A stretch of 64,000 nucleotides of DNA from Neobacillus ginsengisoli (GCF_030813055.1 NZ_JAUSTW010000007.1:248001-312000); one strand, 5' to 3'. Shown: positions 1 to 9,751, numbered from the stretch's first letter. The notes: generated from the sequence alone by a model not told the origin. Program-made: numbers and translations.

Positions 1-909
1 GCTCGATTCTGTTTCCTTAAGCTGAATTTCAAGCTGCTCTTTTGACCACTTTCCATCATTGCTCTTTAAATCCTTTAAAATAAGAAGAATCATCCAGATC
101 GAAAACACTGCCGAGAATAAATGATATTCTCTTATAAAGTCCTCCGTATTAATCATGTCGTTAACATGCTCAAGATACACTTTTAAAACTTCTCCTCTAA
201 ACTGACTGGTAATTTGCTTTGGAAAAATCGGATGCGACATATCGATGACATGATATAGATCCCAGTACGGCGTGTTTAAGTGTGCATGCTCCCAGTCCAA
301 AACGACCATTCGGTTATTCACAACTGCATAATTTCCCAGGTGAAGATCACCATGTGATAATACCAGCTTCTCTGAAAATTCTACGCCCTCCAGAAGCGAG
401 AAAAGGCGATGAATCATTTTTTTCTCAATATTTAACAATGGTAATAGCTTAATAAATACTGCTTTTTTTAAAGTGACCTCCAATAAAATATCTTTAAACG
501 GCGGTTTAGGTCCTGTTAAGGGAATATCCATTTCCTTGCTATCGAAGGAATGCCACCAGGCGATAAGCTTTGTCACACCGAATACAGTTTCCTCATTGAA
601 CACATGTGTAAGCCGGCCAAGGTCCTCGAAAATTACCCAATTAAGATTAGGATCATTAGGATTTGCTGAATAGGAGACCATTTTGGGATAAATATTGGGG
701 AATAAAGAAAGGACATGTTCATTAACCCAGACTTCTTTTCCTAACTGATCATTATTGGTTAAGGGCTTAAACACATAGCTTTTGGTTGGTGACACAAAAA
801 ACCTTTCCACCAATTTTCCATTCATCCCTTTATAGAGGATTTCCTTTTTGAGAATTTTTTCATCATTTAATGTCCCATCAGCAAGGACAATACTTTTTAG
901 TAACTCCAT
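1..909 (-). CDS. Aminoglycoside phosphotransferase-family protein (3' end beyond window)
   Basis: The frame is open from an ATG at 909 to the left edge, giving 303 codons without a stop, so the C terminus is missing. The protein has the APH/choline-kinase-like fold signature: the catalytic loop HGDLHLGN at about residues 186-193 (catalytic Asp 188) and the metal-binding LDWEHA at about 204-209. These proteins phosphorylate small hydroxylated substrates with ATP; the substrate here cannot be told. A GGTGAG ribosome site lies just upstream of the ATG. It shares orientation with the downstream neighbours to its right but is separated from them by a terminator. A drug-resistance role is only one option; many Bacillus homologues are uncharacterised. 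Confidence 0.8.
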   Translation of the reverse strand, partial: MELLKSIVLADGTLNDEKILKKEILYKGMNGKLVERFFVSPTKSYVFKPLTNNDQLGKEVWVNEHVLSLFPNIYPKMVSYSANPNDPNLNWVIFEDLGRLTHVFNEETVFGVTKLIAWWHSFDSKEMDIPLTGPKPPFKDILLEVTLKKAVFIKLLPLLNIEKKMIHRLFSLLEGVEFSEKLVLSHGDLHLGNYAVVNNRMVVLDWEHAHLNTPYWDLYHVIDMSHPIFPKQITSQFRGEVLKVYLEHVNDMINTEDFIREYHLFSAVFSIWMILLILKDLKSNDGKWSKEQLEIQLKETESS

Positions 910-1031
910 TATCTCACCAACTAATTAGATTTATTAAATGAACAAAATCCTCAAAAACCCAAATAATATGAAAATTATAACAAATATATTCATAGAGTCC
1001 TCAAAAATTGCCTCTGTTGCAAAATAAATCA

Positions 1032-1072
1032 TAAGAAAAAGGCTGACATATAACTTTTGTCAGCCTTTTCAT
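1032..1072. terminator. Bidirectional rho-independent terminator
   Basis: An inverted repeat (AAAAGGCTGACA / TGTCAGCCTTTT) with T-runs on both strands lies directly after the stop of the ParR-like gene. It ends the parM-parR-like operon. Confidence 0.8.
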
Positions 1073-1076
1073 GTAT

Positions 1077-1679
1077 TTACTTATTCATGCTAGCAAGGAA
1101 ATCACCAAGGAGGTCATCCAGGTCATTTTCTATTTTATTTTGTTTCTTTTCTTGGATAGATGAGGGGTTTCGGTCTGCATTCTCCCAATCAAATGCACTT
1201 AAGTCATTATCGATTTCATCTATATCATTTGCTGCAGCGGATTCTTCAAAAGAAACTAAATTATTCCCGCTTTCATCGTTTACTTCACTCTGTACCGGTC
1301 CTTCCTGAAGATATAACGCTTCATTGATATCCAAAGAATTACTATTCATTGAAGCCAGTAATGAAGTAGCGCGAATTGGGTCAGATAGCAGCTGATAAAT
1401 AATACTTCCAAGCAATGCTTCTGAGTGCTCATGCTTTAACCAATCCCGCTGTGCTTTACTTAATTTATGGGGGAGGGGAATCGTGATCGTTTCCCGTTCC
1501 CTCGTATAGGAGTTACCGACGCCTTGCATCACAAAATCAGCAATTTTGCTCGAAAAATTCCTTCTCTCAATTTCCTTTAATTTTTGCAAATGCTTTAAGA
1601 TATGGTCAGGTGTATCAGAAGGGACGCGAAAGGATATCGCCTGGCCTCTCTTTACCTCATTTGAGGCGGATTTTTTCAT
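1077..1679 (-). CDS. ParR/AlfB-like DNA-binding partner of the actin-like protein
   Basis: A 200-residue protein encoded 14 bp after the parM-like gene, evidently in one operon. Residues about 13-55 (AISFRVPS...RNFSSKIADFVMQGV) have the look of a ribbon-helix-helix DNA-binding domain: a short basic beta strand, then two helices. The middle is predicted helical. The last 50 residues are strongly acidic (DIDEIDNDLSAFDWEN..., DLDDLLGDFL), as in the ParM-contacting tails of plasmid ParR-type adaptors. In type II partition systems such a protein binds centromere iterons and couples them to the filament end. Function is inferred from the neighbour, size and domain pattern; no close named homologue is recognised. 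Confidence 0.65.
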   Translation of the reverse strand: MKKSASNEVKRGQAISFRVPSDTPDHILKHLQKLKEIERRNFSSKIADFVMQGVGNSYTRERETITIPLPHKLSKAQRDWLKHEHSEALLGSIIYQLLSDPIRATSLLASMNSNSLDINEALYLQEGPVQSEVNDESGNNLVSFEESAAANDIDEIDNDLSAFDWENADRNPSSIQEKKQNKIENDLDDLLGDFLASMNK

Positions 1680-1693
1680 AGAATCACCTTATT

Positions 1694-2875
1694 TTATTTC
1701 TTTACAGGCTCTTGGACCACTTGGACCATTTTTGGTTTCTCCATTTTTCTTACAAAATCGGTGATTAGCTTATAATAAGCATTTGCCATCATCCAAATAC
1801 TCTCTTTTTCATCTTCAAAGAAATCAATATTATATCCGTCTAAATTATTATTTAATGTTTTAATATATTCCTTTAACACATTGGCTCCTCCGCCAACAAA
1901 ATAGCAGATTTCTGTTTGCGAGTTTTTTAACCATACATTTCGTAATAACCGATATTGTTTCTTTGCTAAATCAAGGAGGATGCGGTCGGTAATATCATGA
2001 ACACTTGTCCTGCTTCCTTTGACCATAATATGATTGCGATCATTTTTCCTTGTGATAATTTCAACAACATCCCTGCGGCTATCTAGCTCTACGCCATGTT
2101 TTTTTCTAATTTCTTCTCTAATTGCTTCTAAAGATTCAGATACACCAAGATTAAATCCTTGTGCCTTATCGTCATCGACATTTCGATTTTTAATGACCGC
2201 GATATCTGTTGACAAACCGCCAATATCTTGGATTAAGATCCTTTTATCTATTAAATCCTTATTAATAATTTTTAAATTATTATCCATAACCAGGTTAATG
2301 TAGGCAGCAAAGCCTTCAGGATATACCTTTACTTCATCAAACTTTATATTTACTTTCAATCCTTGGTATTTTGGGGTAACAAGAAATTCAACTTGGTGCA
2401 CAGAGCCAATTAATTTAGAACGATAGCCTGCATCTTTGCCTTCCTTCACTTCACGAAGAGGGAGACCTGTCCCTAATGTATAGTTTGCATCAATCACATT
2501 TTTCGTTTTTGGAAAAATATTCGTGTTTTCAGCTCTTACTGCATCCAATGCCAATGTAGTAAAAAGCATGACTAATGTTTGGTCTTCTTCCGATTTACTG
2601 CTGCCTGGGTCAAGTTCTGTGGCATTGTCAGTTTTGGTTGCTAGATTACCAATACGATAAATAACATTATTCTCTTTTAAAGCCGGTGAGTGCACTTTTA
2701 TATGAATTCCATCTAATGGATTTTTATTATCTAATTCTTCTATTCCGATTACCGGTCGATCTTCTGTATCTCGTGCCACAATATTAGGGATATTTAATTC
2801 ATAGTCTATTTCCCCGAAAATAGCTTTAATTGAGTCATTTCCTACATCAACCGCTGCAATTCTGGATTTAGTCAT
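1694..2875 (-). CDS. ParM/Alp-type actin-like ATPase for DNA segregation
   Basis: A 393-residue protein with the actin/ParM ATPase signatures: phosphate-1 loop AAVDVGNDSIK at 7-17, phosphate-2 DIGGLSTD at 217-224, and the adenosine motif VGGGANVL at about 327-334. Length and layout fit the ParM/StbA family, whose filaments push DNA copies apart. The start chosen is ATG 2875 with AAAGGA nine bases upstream; an ATG at 2884 abuts the same Shine-Dalgarno and is unlikely. It is followed by a ParR-like gene and preceded by 2 kb of iteron-rich non-coding DNA, the expected parMRC layout. Such loci are usually on plasmids; here it sits about 57 kb from dnaA on what is clearly the chromosome. An integrated-plasmid remnant is the main alternative. 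Confidence 0.85.
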   Translation of the reverse strand: MTKSRIAAVDVGNDSIKAIFGEIDYELNIPNIVARDTEDRPVIGIEELDNKNPLDGIHIKVHSPALKENNVIYRIGNLATKTDNATELDPGSSKSEEDQTLVMLFTTLALDAVRAENTNIFPKTKNVIDANYTLGTGLPLREVKEGKDAGYRSKLIGSVHQVEFLVTPKYQGLKVNIKFDEVKVYPEGFAAYINLVMDNNLKIINKDLIDKRILIQDIGGLSTDIAVIKNRNVDDDKAQGFNLGVSESLEAIREEIRKKHGVELDSRRDVVEIITRKNDRNHIMVKGSRTSVHDITDRILLDLAKKQYRLLRNVWLKNSQTEICYFVGGGANVLKEYIKTLNNNLDGYNIDFFEDEKESIWMMANAYYKLITDFVRKMEKPKMVQVVQEPVKK

Positions 2876-2892
2876 AAAAATCATTCCTTTTC

Positions 2893-3215
2893 TTTTTAAT
2901 AGATTTATTTTTTTTAAATGAATATGTATCTAGTTGCCTTATCTTAAGGGTATAGGAGATTAATAGATTCTTCAATACACTTAACAAAAAGAAATAAAAT
3001 TGTAAACCTGTAAACAACTCGTAAACTCGTGCTCTTTTCGTAAACAATGATGACAACTTTGTAAACACGCATTCTTACAGGGAAGTAAACAGATCCGCAA
3101 ACATGTAAACTCCTTTGTAAACGGATTGTTTACATTAAGTAATCATGTGTGCATTTTTGTAAACATTTAAAGTGCTGAACATTATAGAGGACCTTACATC
3201 TGTTAATAAAAATTC
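2893..3215. repeat. Iteron array copy A (parC-like centromere candidate)
   Basis: GTAAAC occurs in direct orientation at 3002, 3010, 3021, 3040, 3061, 3085, 3105, 3117 and 3159, plus GTTTAC at 3128. Most steps are 8-12 or 19-24 bp, roughly one or two helical turns. It starts right upstream of the parM-like gene. Shared landmarks with copies B and C are ATTAATAGATT, GTAAACAATGATGACAA and TTTACATTAAGTAA. Confidence 0.8.
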
Positions 3216-3540
3216 CTAAAGTTTTTTTCTCTTAATTTTTAAGACTAACGATTAGTGCCACATCTCAAAAAGCGGATCAATGCAACATGCTTCAGCTAAC
3301 TCAAACGCCCCTAACGGATACTATGATATAGTTCATAACCCGCCAGTTGTTTCCTTGTATAAATCCCTTTTTCTATTTCGGATTCAAGTTCGTTACTCCA
3401 GCAAGACATTCGCTCGTATAAGATTGCATACCCATAATAAAACCGTTGGCGAACTTTATCCTCGTGCTAAAGTTCACTTCATCTGCCCACATAGCAAGTG
3501 TTTTCTAATTTTATAACTGTACCAATTCCCCTTAAGATAA

Positions 3541-3860
3541 AAGGCTTTTTATTAAAAGCAGCTATGTATCTAGTTTCTTTATGAATGGAGGTATAGAAGA
3601 TTAATAGATTTTCAATTACGCTACCCGAAAAAAATAAAACTATAAGCTACCAACACAACTTCCAACTTATCCCCAGTTTGTAAACAGATATGTAAACAAT
3701 GATGACAAACTTGTACACATACTGCCACAAAAGGAAGTAAACCAATTTGTATACAAGTAAACGTTTTTGTTTACGTCTAGTTTACATTAAGTAAACATGT
3801 ATACATATTTGTAAACATTAAAATGCTGAACATTAGAGGGCTTTATATCTGTAACAAAAT
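3541..3860. repeat. Iteron array copy B
   Basis: Diverged copy of array A, offset by 652 bp (GTAAACAATGATGACAA at 3692). GTAAAC at 3680, 3692, 3737, 3757, 3791 and 3811; GTTTAC at 3769 and 3780; variants GTACAC and GTATAC also occur. Confidence 0.8.
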
Positions 3861-4251
3861 GTAGTTTTTTACTCTACATTTTTCTCATGTATGATTAACA
3901 TTTACCGCATAGCTCAGCCTACTTGAAAATTAGCTTAATTTTATAGAATTCTCATCAAAGATTCTACTGATGGTCATAGAATGAGGAGTAGTTCAGAACC
4001 CATTTCACTTTTCCTTCGGTATCCTAGAAAAATTCCTTTCAGGTGAATTTACGTAGTGCATCAATGCGGCATGCTCAATTCACCGTATCACCATCAATAG
4101 CAAGGGTAATTGTAATTTTATCGGATGTTATCAAATTCCCTTAAGATAAAAATCCCCTCTTTACTTCATTATTGTAATGGTACATATCATTACGTAAGAA
4201 CAGAAAACAATTGCAAAATTGATCGTTTGCCCCACTGGAACTAAACATCAT

Positions 4252-4560
4252 TCTTTTTCGTTTTAATAGATTTATTTTAAAAAAAGTGGCAATGCATTTA
4301 GCTTTTTTAAAGTATAGAAGATTAATAGATTCTTAAATGACACTTACTGAAAAGACATAAAACAATAGGCTATAAACATAACTTGCTAACTTATTCCCGA
4401 TTAGTAAACAGATATGTAAACAATGATGACAAACTTGTACACATGCTGCTACAAAAGGAAGTAGACGAGTTTGTATACACGTAAACATCTTTGTATACAT
4501 TCAGTTTACATTAAGTAAACATGTATACATATCGGTAAACAAGAAAAGTAATGAACAATA
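4252..4560. repeat. Iteron array copy C
   Basis: Third copy, offset 724 bp from B (landmark at 4416). GTAAAC at 4404, 4416, 4481, 4515 and 4535; GTTTAC at 4504. Its outer part resembles copy A (TTTTAATAGATTTATTTT at 4260, close to 2894). Confidence 0.8.
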
Positions 4561-4815
4561 AAGACACCTCAAAAGCCAGCCAATCATAAAAACCTGAAGC
4601 TTTTACACCTCAATTTTTTTATGATCAGATTATACCTATTGGAATAGGGCCAACCCACTTAAGAACTCTCGTCTTTCTTTAAAAGATTTTTTTCTGCTTC
4701 TGACAATGCATCTAAAATAGGAAACAAAATCCGACAAACTATTCCCTTTTTGAATAGAATTGCTTGTTCTTTTTTTTTTATATATTATTAAAGCTATAGT
4801 TTGAATTTAACAGTC

Positions 4816-4839
4816 ATCACACGTGATACGGTTAACCGT
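4816..4839. promoter_or_regulatory. Two adjacent perfect palindromes
   Basis: ATCACACGTGAT (4816-4827) is followed without a gap by ACGGTTAACCGT (4828-4839), about 90 bp upstream of rluF. They could be operators or a small cruciform; no family is assigned. Confidence 0.35.
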
Positions 4840-4930
4840 TATTAATCAAATTGGGGTTTTGAAAAGCCCATTTAAATAAGGTGATTGTGTGTTCTAATAA
4901 ATAAATTCTCCACTTAAGGGTGTGGTAAAC

Positions 4931-5638
4931 ATGCGTATTAATAAGTTTATTAGCGAGTCCGGAAAAACCTCCAGGCGCGGTGCAGATAAATTAATTAGTG
5001 AAGGAAGAGTCACGATAAATGGCAAGATTGCCAAAATAGGCAGTCAAGTAGAGCCGGGGGATGATGTTCGGGTTAGTGGCAATCCCATCAGAATGGCAAG
5101 AAATTATGTTTATATCGCTTTAAATAAACCCGTAGGCATTACCAGCACTACCGAGAAAAATGTTAAAGGAAATATTATTGATTTAGTTAACCATCCATTA
5201 AGAATATTTAATATTGGACGACTTGATAAGGATTCTGATGGTTTAATACTGCTTACGAACGACGGAGATATTGTCAACGAAATATTACGTGCCGAAAATA
5301 AGCATGAAAAAGAATATATTGTTACCGTTGATAAGCCGATTACTCCTGAGTTTTTAAAAAGAATGGCGAGCGGTGTCGAAATTTTAAATACAAAAACACT
5401 GCCTTGTGAAGTCACTCAGTTATCCAAATATGTTTTTCAAATCATTTTAACTCAAGGCTTAAATCGGCAAATTCGCCGGATGTGTGAAGCCCTTGGCTAT
5501 GATGTTCTTAGATTGCAGCGAACCCGAATTATGAATATCCATTTAGGCAACCTCCCTATTGGACAATGGCGGGATTTATCAAAAAAAGAACGTAATCAAT
5601 TATTTAGAGATCTTAACTATGAACCGAAGGAATGGTAA
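4931..5638 (+). CDS. rluF: 23S rRNA pseudouridine synthase, RluF/RsuA family
   Basis: A 235-residue protein with an N-terminal S4 RNA-binding domain ([22 protein letters not shown] at the start) and a pseudouridine synthase domain carrying the RsuA/RluB/E/F signature [18 protein letters not shown], with catalytic Asp about 99. It isomerises a uridine in 23S rRNA; RluF assignment is by similarity to the Bacillus YjbC/RluF group. ATG 4931 is preferred over the upstream GTG 4922 because AAGGGTG ends about eight bases before it. It is a single gene ending in a terminator, beyond the iteron region, and looks like an ordinary housekeeping gene. Confidence 0.88.
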   Translation: MRINKFISESGKTSRRGADKLISEGRVTINGKIAKIGSQVEPGDDVRVSGNPIRMARNYVYIALNKPVGITSTTEKNVKGNIIDLVNHPLRIFNIGRLDKDSDGLILLTNDGDIVNEILRAENKHEKEYIVTVDKPITPEFLKRMASGVEILNTKTLPCEVTQLSKYVFQIILTQGLNRQIRRMCEALGYDVLRLQRTRIMNIHLGNLPIGQWRDLSKKERNQLFRDLNYEPKEW

Positions 5639-5645
5639 AAAATTT

Positions 5646-5678
5646 AAGGATGTGCCGAGTTTCGGTTCATCCTTTTTC
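5646..5678 (+). terminator. Terminator of rluF
   Basis: AAGGATG...CATCCTTTTTC hairpin with an inner CCGA/TCGG stem, directly after the stop codon. Confidence 0.75.
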
Positions 5679-5880
5679 TATTTCATTAATTAGTGTTGAT
5701 AATCATAGTCCATTTTATATATGACTCTATTAAATTCACTGTTTCTTTTAGGAGAAAATAGCAATGAACGTCCCGAATAAGAGAGGGGTATGTCCTGGAT
5801 AACTGTCCGATAAAAGCTTCCTTATGTTCGGCCCTTGTCAACGGGTGATTATTTTACTTTTAAAGCAAGGTGAAAGAATA

Positions 5881-5889
5881 TGATATAAT
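5881..5889 (+). promoter_or_regulatory. Extended -10 promoter element for the methyltransferase
   Basis: TGATATAAT is a perfect extended -10 (TGnTATAAT), about 90 bp before the methyltransferase start. No good -35 is seen, which is usual for extended -10 promoters. Confidence 0.5.
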
Positions 5890-5979
5890 TAAAACTAATC
5901 CTATTTAGGCATTTGTTAATGATCAATACCGGTTTCCAGTCATATACATTGTTCATTTTGATTTGTAGGAGTGATTCCT

Positions 5980-7149
5980 TTGAAATATAAAACAATAGAC
6001 TTGTTTGCCGGGATAGGCGGTATTAGAAGAGGATTTGAAATGACAGGTCGTTTTGAAAATGTTTTGTCTGCTGAAATAGACAAATATGCCTGTGAAACAT
6101 ACAAACATCTCTATAATGAAGACCCATTTAATGATGTGACAAGTGAAGACTTTAAGGCTAGAGCGGAGAATTCCTCCTATGACATTTTGCTAGGCGGTTT
6201 TCCATGCCAGGCCTTTTCTATTGCAGGGAAAAAAGAAGGATTCATGGATAAAACACGAGGTACTTTGTTTTTTGATGTTGCAGATATTTTGAATCGGACA
6301 AGGCCAAAAGCATTTCTTCTTGAAAATGTTGAAGGACTTCTTAGGCATAAAGGCGGCCAAACGATTACAGTGATACTCGAAACACTTGTTATGGAGCTCA
6401 ATTATTACGTAATTGGGGTTGAGCAACATCCACTTACCGGTGAAATAATGGTTAACCCTACTAATTTCTTATTAAATTCCAGAAATTTCGGATTACCGCA
6501 AAACAGGCCAAGAGTATATTTCATGGGCTTTGACCGGAATTATTTTGGTGACTATTTAAATGAGCTGCCAATAAAGAATTTACCTAAAAGCCGAAAAAGG
6601 GAGCCAATTTATAAAGATTTGAATAATCTTTTAGATTTTGGAAACGGAGCGGATTTTTACCTTGCCGAAGGCTATCTTAGTACTTTAAAGAAGCATAAAG
6701 ATAGGCACAAAGGCAAAGGAAACGGCTTTGGATATCACGTTGTTAATGAAAATGGGATTGAGACGCCCGTATCCAATGCGCTGCTTGCAACCGGCGGTTC
6801 CGGAAAAGAGAGAAACCTGGTATATGACCCGCAGGATCATATTGGCGGTGTAGAGGTTAAAGGAAAACAAACCCCTCTTAATAAGGAAGGCATCAGATTA
6901 ATGACTCCCAGGGAGTGGGGAAAATTACAGGGTTTTATCAATTACGCATTCATTGAGGATGGTATTGATACTTTTTCTTTCCCTGAAAAGATAAGTAGAA
7001 TCCAACAATACAAACAGTTTGGCAATTCCGTTACAATCCCTGTTATTGAAGAACTTGCGCAAACAATGGTTACCTGTCTCGATTTTCTTGAATACGAAAT
7101 GGCGCAAAAAAATCGTATAAATAAAACGGAACAGCTAAATCATATCTAA
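5980..7149 (+). CDS. DNA (cytosine-5-)-methyltransferase, solitary
   Basis: A 389-residue Dcm-type enzyme that transfers a methyl group from SAM to C5 of cytosine in a DNA target. Motif I is IDLFAGIGG at about 6-14, the catalytic PC motif GGFPCQAFS has Cys about 76, and motif VI ENVEG has Glu about 115. Motif VIII (QNRPRVYF), a target-recognition segment at about 190-290 and C-terminal motifs IX-X (RLMTPREWGKLQGF, QFGNSV) are all present, so it looks complete. TTG 5980 is chosen because the Shine-Dalgarno GGAG (5968-5972) overlaps the alternative GTG 5971. No restriction endonuclease is adjacent, so it is either an orphan regulator or the survivor of a restriction-modification pair. Confidence 0.92.
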   Translation: MKYKTIDLFAGIGGIRRGFEMTGRFENVLSAEIDKYACETYKHLYNEDPFNDVTSEDFKARAENSSYDILLGGFPCQAFSIAGKKEGFMDKTRGTLFFDVADILNRTRPKAFLLENVEGLLRHKGGQTITVILETLVMELNYYVIGVEQHPLTGEIMVNPTNFLLNSRNFGLPQNRPRVYFMGFDRNYFGDYLNELPIKNLPKSRKREPIYKDLNNLLDFGNGADFYLAEGYLSTLKKHKDRHKGKGNGFGYHVVNENGIETPVSNALLATGGSGKERNLVYDPQDHIGGVEVKGKQTPLNKEGIRLMTPREWGKLQGFINYAFIEDGIDTFSFPEKISRIQQYKQFGNSVTIPVIEELAQTMVTCLDFLEYEMAQKNRINKTEQLNHI

Positions 7150-7221
7150 CGAAAGAGCCCGATCTACTTGAGCCATTTTATTTTAGGATATATTCAATCC
7201 TGCTGTCGTAAAACGGGAAAT

Positions 7222-7259
7222 GGAAATCCTAATGGCATTGCAATGCCATTAAGATTTCC
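7222..7259. repeat. 38-bp interrupted palindrome between convergent genes
   Basis: GGAAATC-CT-AATGGCATTGCAATGCCATT-AA-GATTTCC, a nearly perfect inverted repeat between the methyltransferase and mmuM ends. It lacks a T-run, so it would be an atypical terminator; the rest of 7150-7362 shows nothing else. Confidence 0.6.
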
Positions 7260-7362
7260 AGCCAGGATCCGGATCGGCTTACCCTTGACTTTTATTTACT
7301 CGTTCCTTATTCCTCGCTAAAATGCATTAAAAAACACAAAAAGTTAGTCCTAATTCCTTACA

Positions 7363-8340
7363 TTACTGCTTTGCTTTGTTTGAATAAAAAACCTCGGAAG
7401 CCCGCCACTTTTTTGAAAGCTCTTCAATATGATGAGGTGTTGTTCTGCAGCATCCTCCTATTAAACGTGCACCTGCTTGGTACCATTCTTCAGATTGAAT
7501 GTCAAAAGCGTTACATTGTCCATGACCATACCATGTTTTTGTTTCTGGATTATAAATTTCGCCAGAGTTTGGATAAACGAGAATCGGTTTTTTGGTGTTT
7601 GCCCTCAACTCCTGGATGGCACCAGTCACAACGTTTACTGGTGCACAATTGATACCTATTGCAACAATTTGTTCGCTTTTCTCAAAAACTCTCGCACACT
7701 CCGCAAGCTTAGTACCTTCACTAATCTCTTTCTCATTTTTTAAAGAAAAGGAAAGCCAAGCATATGTTTCTGGAAACTCACGCAATAATGTATCTAATAC
7801 TTTTGCTTCTTGCAGAGAAGGAATCGTTTCAAATGCTAATAGATCTGCACCTGCTTCAATCAGCGCTGACATTCTTGAACGGTGAAAGTCTGCTAATGTT
7901 TTATCTGTCACACCATAGTTACCTACATACTCTGAACCATCTGCAAGGTAAGCCCCATACGGTCCAACTGATGCAGCAACCAATGGTTTAGGCCTATTCG
8001 TTTGCGTATTTTCCTTCCAAAAATCATCTCTTGCTCTTCTTGCAAGTAATACCGTTTTCCTTATTAACTCCAAAGCTTCCTGTTCTTGTATTCCACGCGC
8101 GGAAAAACCATTAATAGTAGCTTGATAACTTGCCGTTATGGCACAGTCCGCTCCAGCACGAAAATAGTCCGAATGAACCTGATAAATTAGTCCCGGATTT
8201 TCCAGTAACACACGTGCAGACCAAAGAGGATCGTCCAAATTACATCCATGCGCTTCCAGTTCTGTAGCTAAGGCTCCGTCAAGAAACATAATGGAGTGTT
8301 GGGATAAAATAGCATCAATTGGGTTGATTTTGTTGGACAT
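7363..8340 (-). CDS. mmuM: Homocysteine S-methyltransferase MmuM
   Basis: A 325-residue zinc-dependent methyltransferase that makes methionine from homocysteine using S-methylmethionine. The three zinc-binding cysteines of the family are visible: Cys232 in INCAPVN and the pair Cys297-Cys298 in GGCCRTTP. The N-terminal [11 protein letters not shown] segment is also typical. It overlaps the upstream permease gene by 26 bp, so the two are translated as one operon under the SAM riboswitch. This matches the mmuP-mmuM (ybgF-ybgG-like) pair for salvage of plant-derived S-methylmethionine. Confidence 0.92.
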   Translation of the reverse strand: MSNKINPIDAILSQHSIMFLDGALATELEAHGCNLDDPLWSARVLLENPGLIYQVHSDYFRAGADCAITASYQATINGFSARGIQEQEALELIRKTVLLARRARDDFWKENTQTNRPKPLVAASVGPYGAYLADGSEYVGNYGVTDKTLADFHRSRMSALIEAGADLLAFETIPSLQEAKVLDTLLREFPETYAWLSFSLKNEKEISEGTKLAECARVFEKSEQIVAIGINCAPVNVVTGAIQELRANTKKPILVYPNSGEIYNPETKTWYGHGQCNAFDIQSEEWYQAGARLIGGCCRTTPHHIEELSKKWRASEVFYSNKAKQ

Positions 8341-9724
8341 AATCTACGCCCCTCTTCTTTAGATTTTTTGTTAGATAATAACTTCCGTAGCAAAACAAAA
8401 TAAATGGTATGCCGCAATATAAGGCAATTCGTTGTGTAGGATCAAATGCAATTCCAATACATGATGCCAGACAAAGGATAAAAGAAGCGATTGGTACCAA
8501 TGGGTATAGTGGCGTACGATAGACCAAGTCCTTTTCAGAATTTCCCTCTTTCAAATATTGCCTGCGAAATAGGAACTGGGAAGCACTGATACTCATCCAA
8601 ACTACAACCACTGCTAGACCGGAAATGGAAACAAGTACGATATACACAGTATCTGGTGCCACAATACTTGAGAGCAAAGCCAAAGCTCCACCCACCATGC
8701 TGAAAATGATTGCATTGATTGGAACACCTTGTTTTGTCATTTTTCCAAAAATCGGTGATATTGTGTTCTTATTTGCAAGCGACCAAAGCATTCTAGATGA
8801 GGCATAAAGACCTGAGTTTGCAGCAGATAGAATGGCTGTTAGGATAACAAAATTCATTATGTCGGCTGAATAAGGCACCCCAATTCGTTCTAGAACGGCA
8901 ACAAAGGGGCTCTCTAATATGCCTGCATCGGACATAGGCAATAACGCAGATAAAACAACAATCGTTCCTACAAAAAAGATGATCAATCTCCACAGGGTAG
9001 TTCGAATTGCCTTCGGTATCGTTTTATCCGGGTCCGCCGTTTCACCAGCTGCAATGCCTATTAATTCTGTTCCCGAAAAAGCAAAATTAACCGCAAGCAT
9101 GGTCATTATAATGGCAGTAGCACCATGAGGAAATAAACCTGCGCTTGTAAAATTAGAAAAGAATGGTGCTGGTTTTGAATGAGTCATCGGAAGAAACCCT
9201 AGCATTGCCGCTGCTCCTAAAATAATAAATATCACAATAGCTATAACCTTTATCGATGAAAACCAAAATTCGGATTCAGCGAAAAACTTAACTGTCAGGA
9301 CATTTAATACAAAGATCAAAATGGCAAAAAGAGCACTCCATACCCAAACATTGATGGATGGAAACCATCGCTGCATAAGCAATCCTGCAGCTGTAAATTC
9401 AGAACCTAAAGCAACTGTCCAAGTTAGCCAATACAACCAGGCTACTGTATACCCTGTCCCCGGTCCAATGTATTTAGCTGCATAGCTATGAAATGCGCCC
9501 GTTTCAGGCATATGTACGGAAAGCTCCCCTAAACATAGCATGACTAGATAAACCACTAGTGCACCAATCAGATAGGCTAGAATTGTACCAAACGGGCCCG
9601 CTTGTTGAATCGTGTAACCCGAACTTAAGAATAAGCCCGTTCCAATCACCCCGCCAAGCGATAGCATGACTAAATGCCGTGCTTGCATTTTTCTTTGAAA
9701 TTCTTGCCTATTTTTGTTCTCCAT
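8315..9724 (-). CDS. mmuP: S-methylmethionine permease (APC family) MmuP
   Basis: A 469-residue amino acid permease with about twelve hydrophobic helices and the amino-acid/polyamine/organocation signature near the start ([22 protein letters not shown]). Transport of S-methylmethionine is inferred from its operon with mmuM and from the SAM riboswitch in the leader; sequence alone would allow another amino acid. An AAAGGAGAG ribosome site precedes the ATG. The final codons overlap the mmuM start. Confidence 0.85.
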   Translation of the reverse strand: MENKNRQEFQRKMQARHLVMLSLGGVIGTGLFLSSGYTIQQAGPFGTILAYLIGALVVYLVMLCLGELSVHMPETGAFHSYAAKYIGPGTGYTVAWLYWLTWTVALGSEFTAAGLLMQRWFPSINVWVWSALFAILIFVLNVLTVKFFAESEFWFSSIKVIAIVIFIILGAAAMLGFLPMTHSKPAPFFSNFTSAGLFPHGATAIIMTMLAVNFAFSGTELIGIAAGETADPDKTIPKAIRTTLWRLIIFFVGTIVVLSALLPMSDAGILESPFVAVLERIGVPYSADIMNFVILTAILSAANSGLYASSRMLWSLANKNTISPIFGKMTKQGVPINAIIFSMVGGALALLSSIVAPDTVYIVLVSISGLAVVVVWMSISASQFLFRRQYLKEGNSEKDLVYRTPLYPLVPIASFILCLASCIGIAFDPTQRIALYCGIPFILFCYGSYYLTKNLKKRGVDYVQQNQPN

Positions 9725-9751
9725 TTCTACTCTCCTTTAGTTACTATCCAG

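Noticed and set aside
2868..3068. 66-codon minus frame just upstream of the parM-like gene
   Set aside because: It lies in the iteron array and overlaps the parM-like start; composition reflects AT-rich repeats.
3280..3516. 78-codon frame inside the iteron region
   Set aside because: No ribosome site, no family resemblance, and it spans the spacer between repeat copies; judged chance.
2893..4560. Possible CRISPR or plasmid oriV iterons
   Set aside because: Repeats are short hexamers at uneven spacing without spacers; no replication protein gene is adjacent, while parM/parR-like genes are.
7371..7991. Plus-strand frames opposite mmuM
   Set aside because: They are antisense shadows of a well-supported gene.
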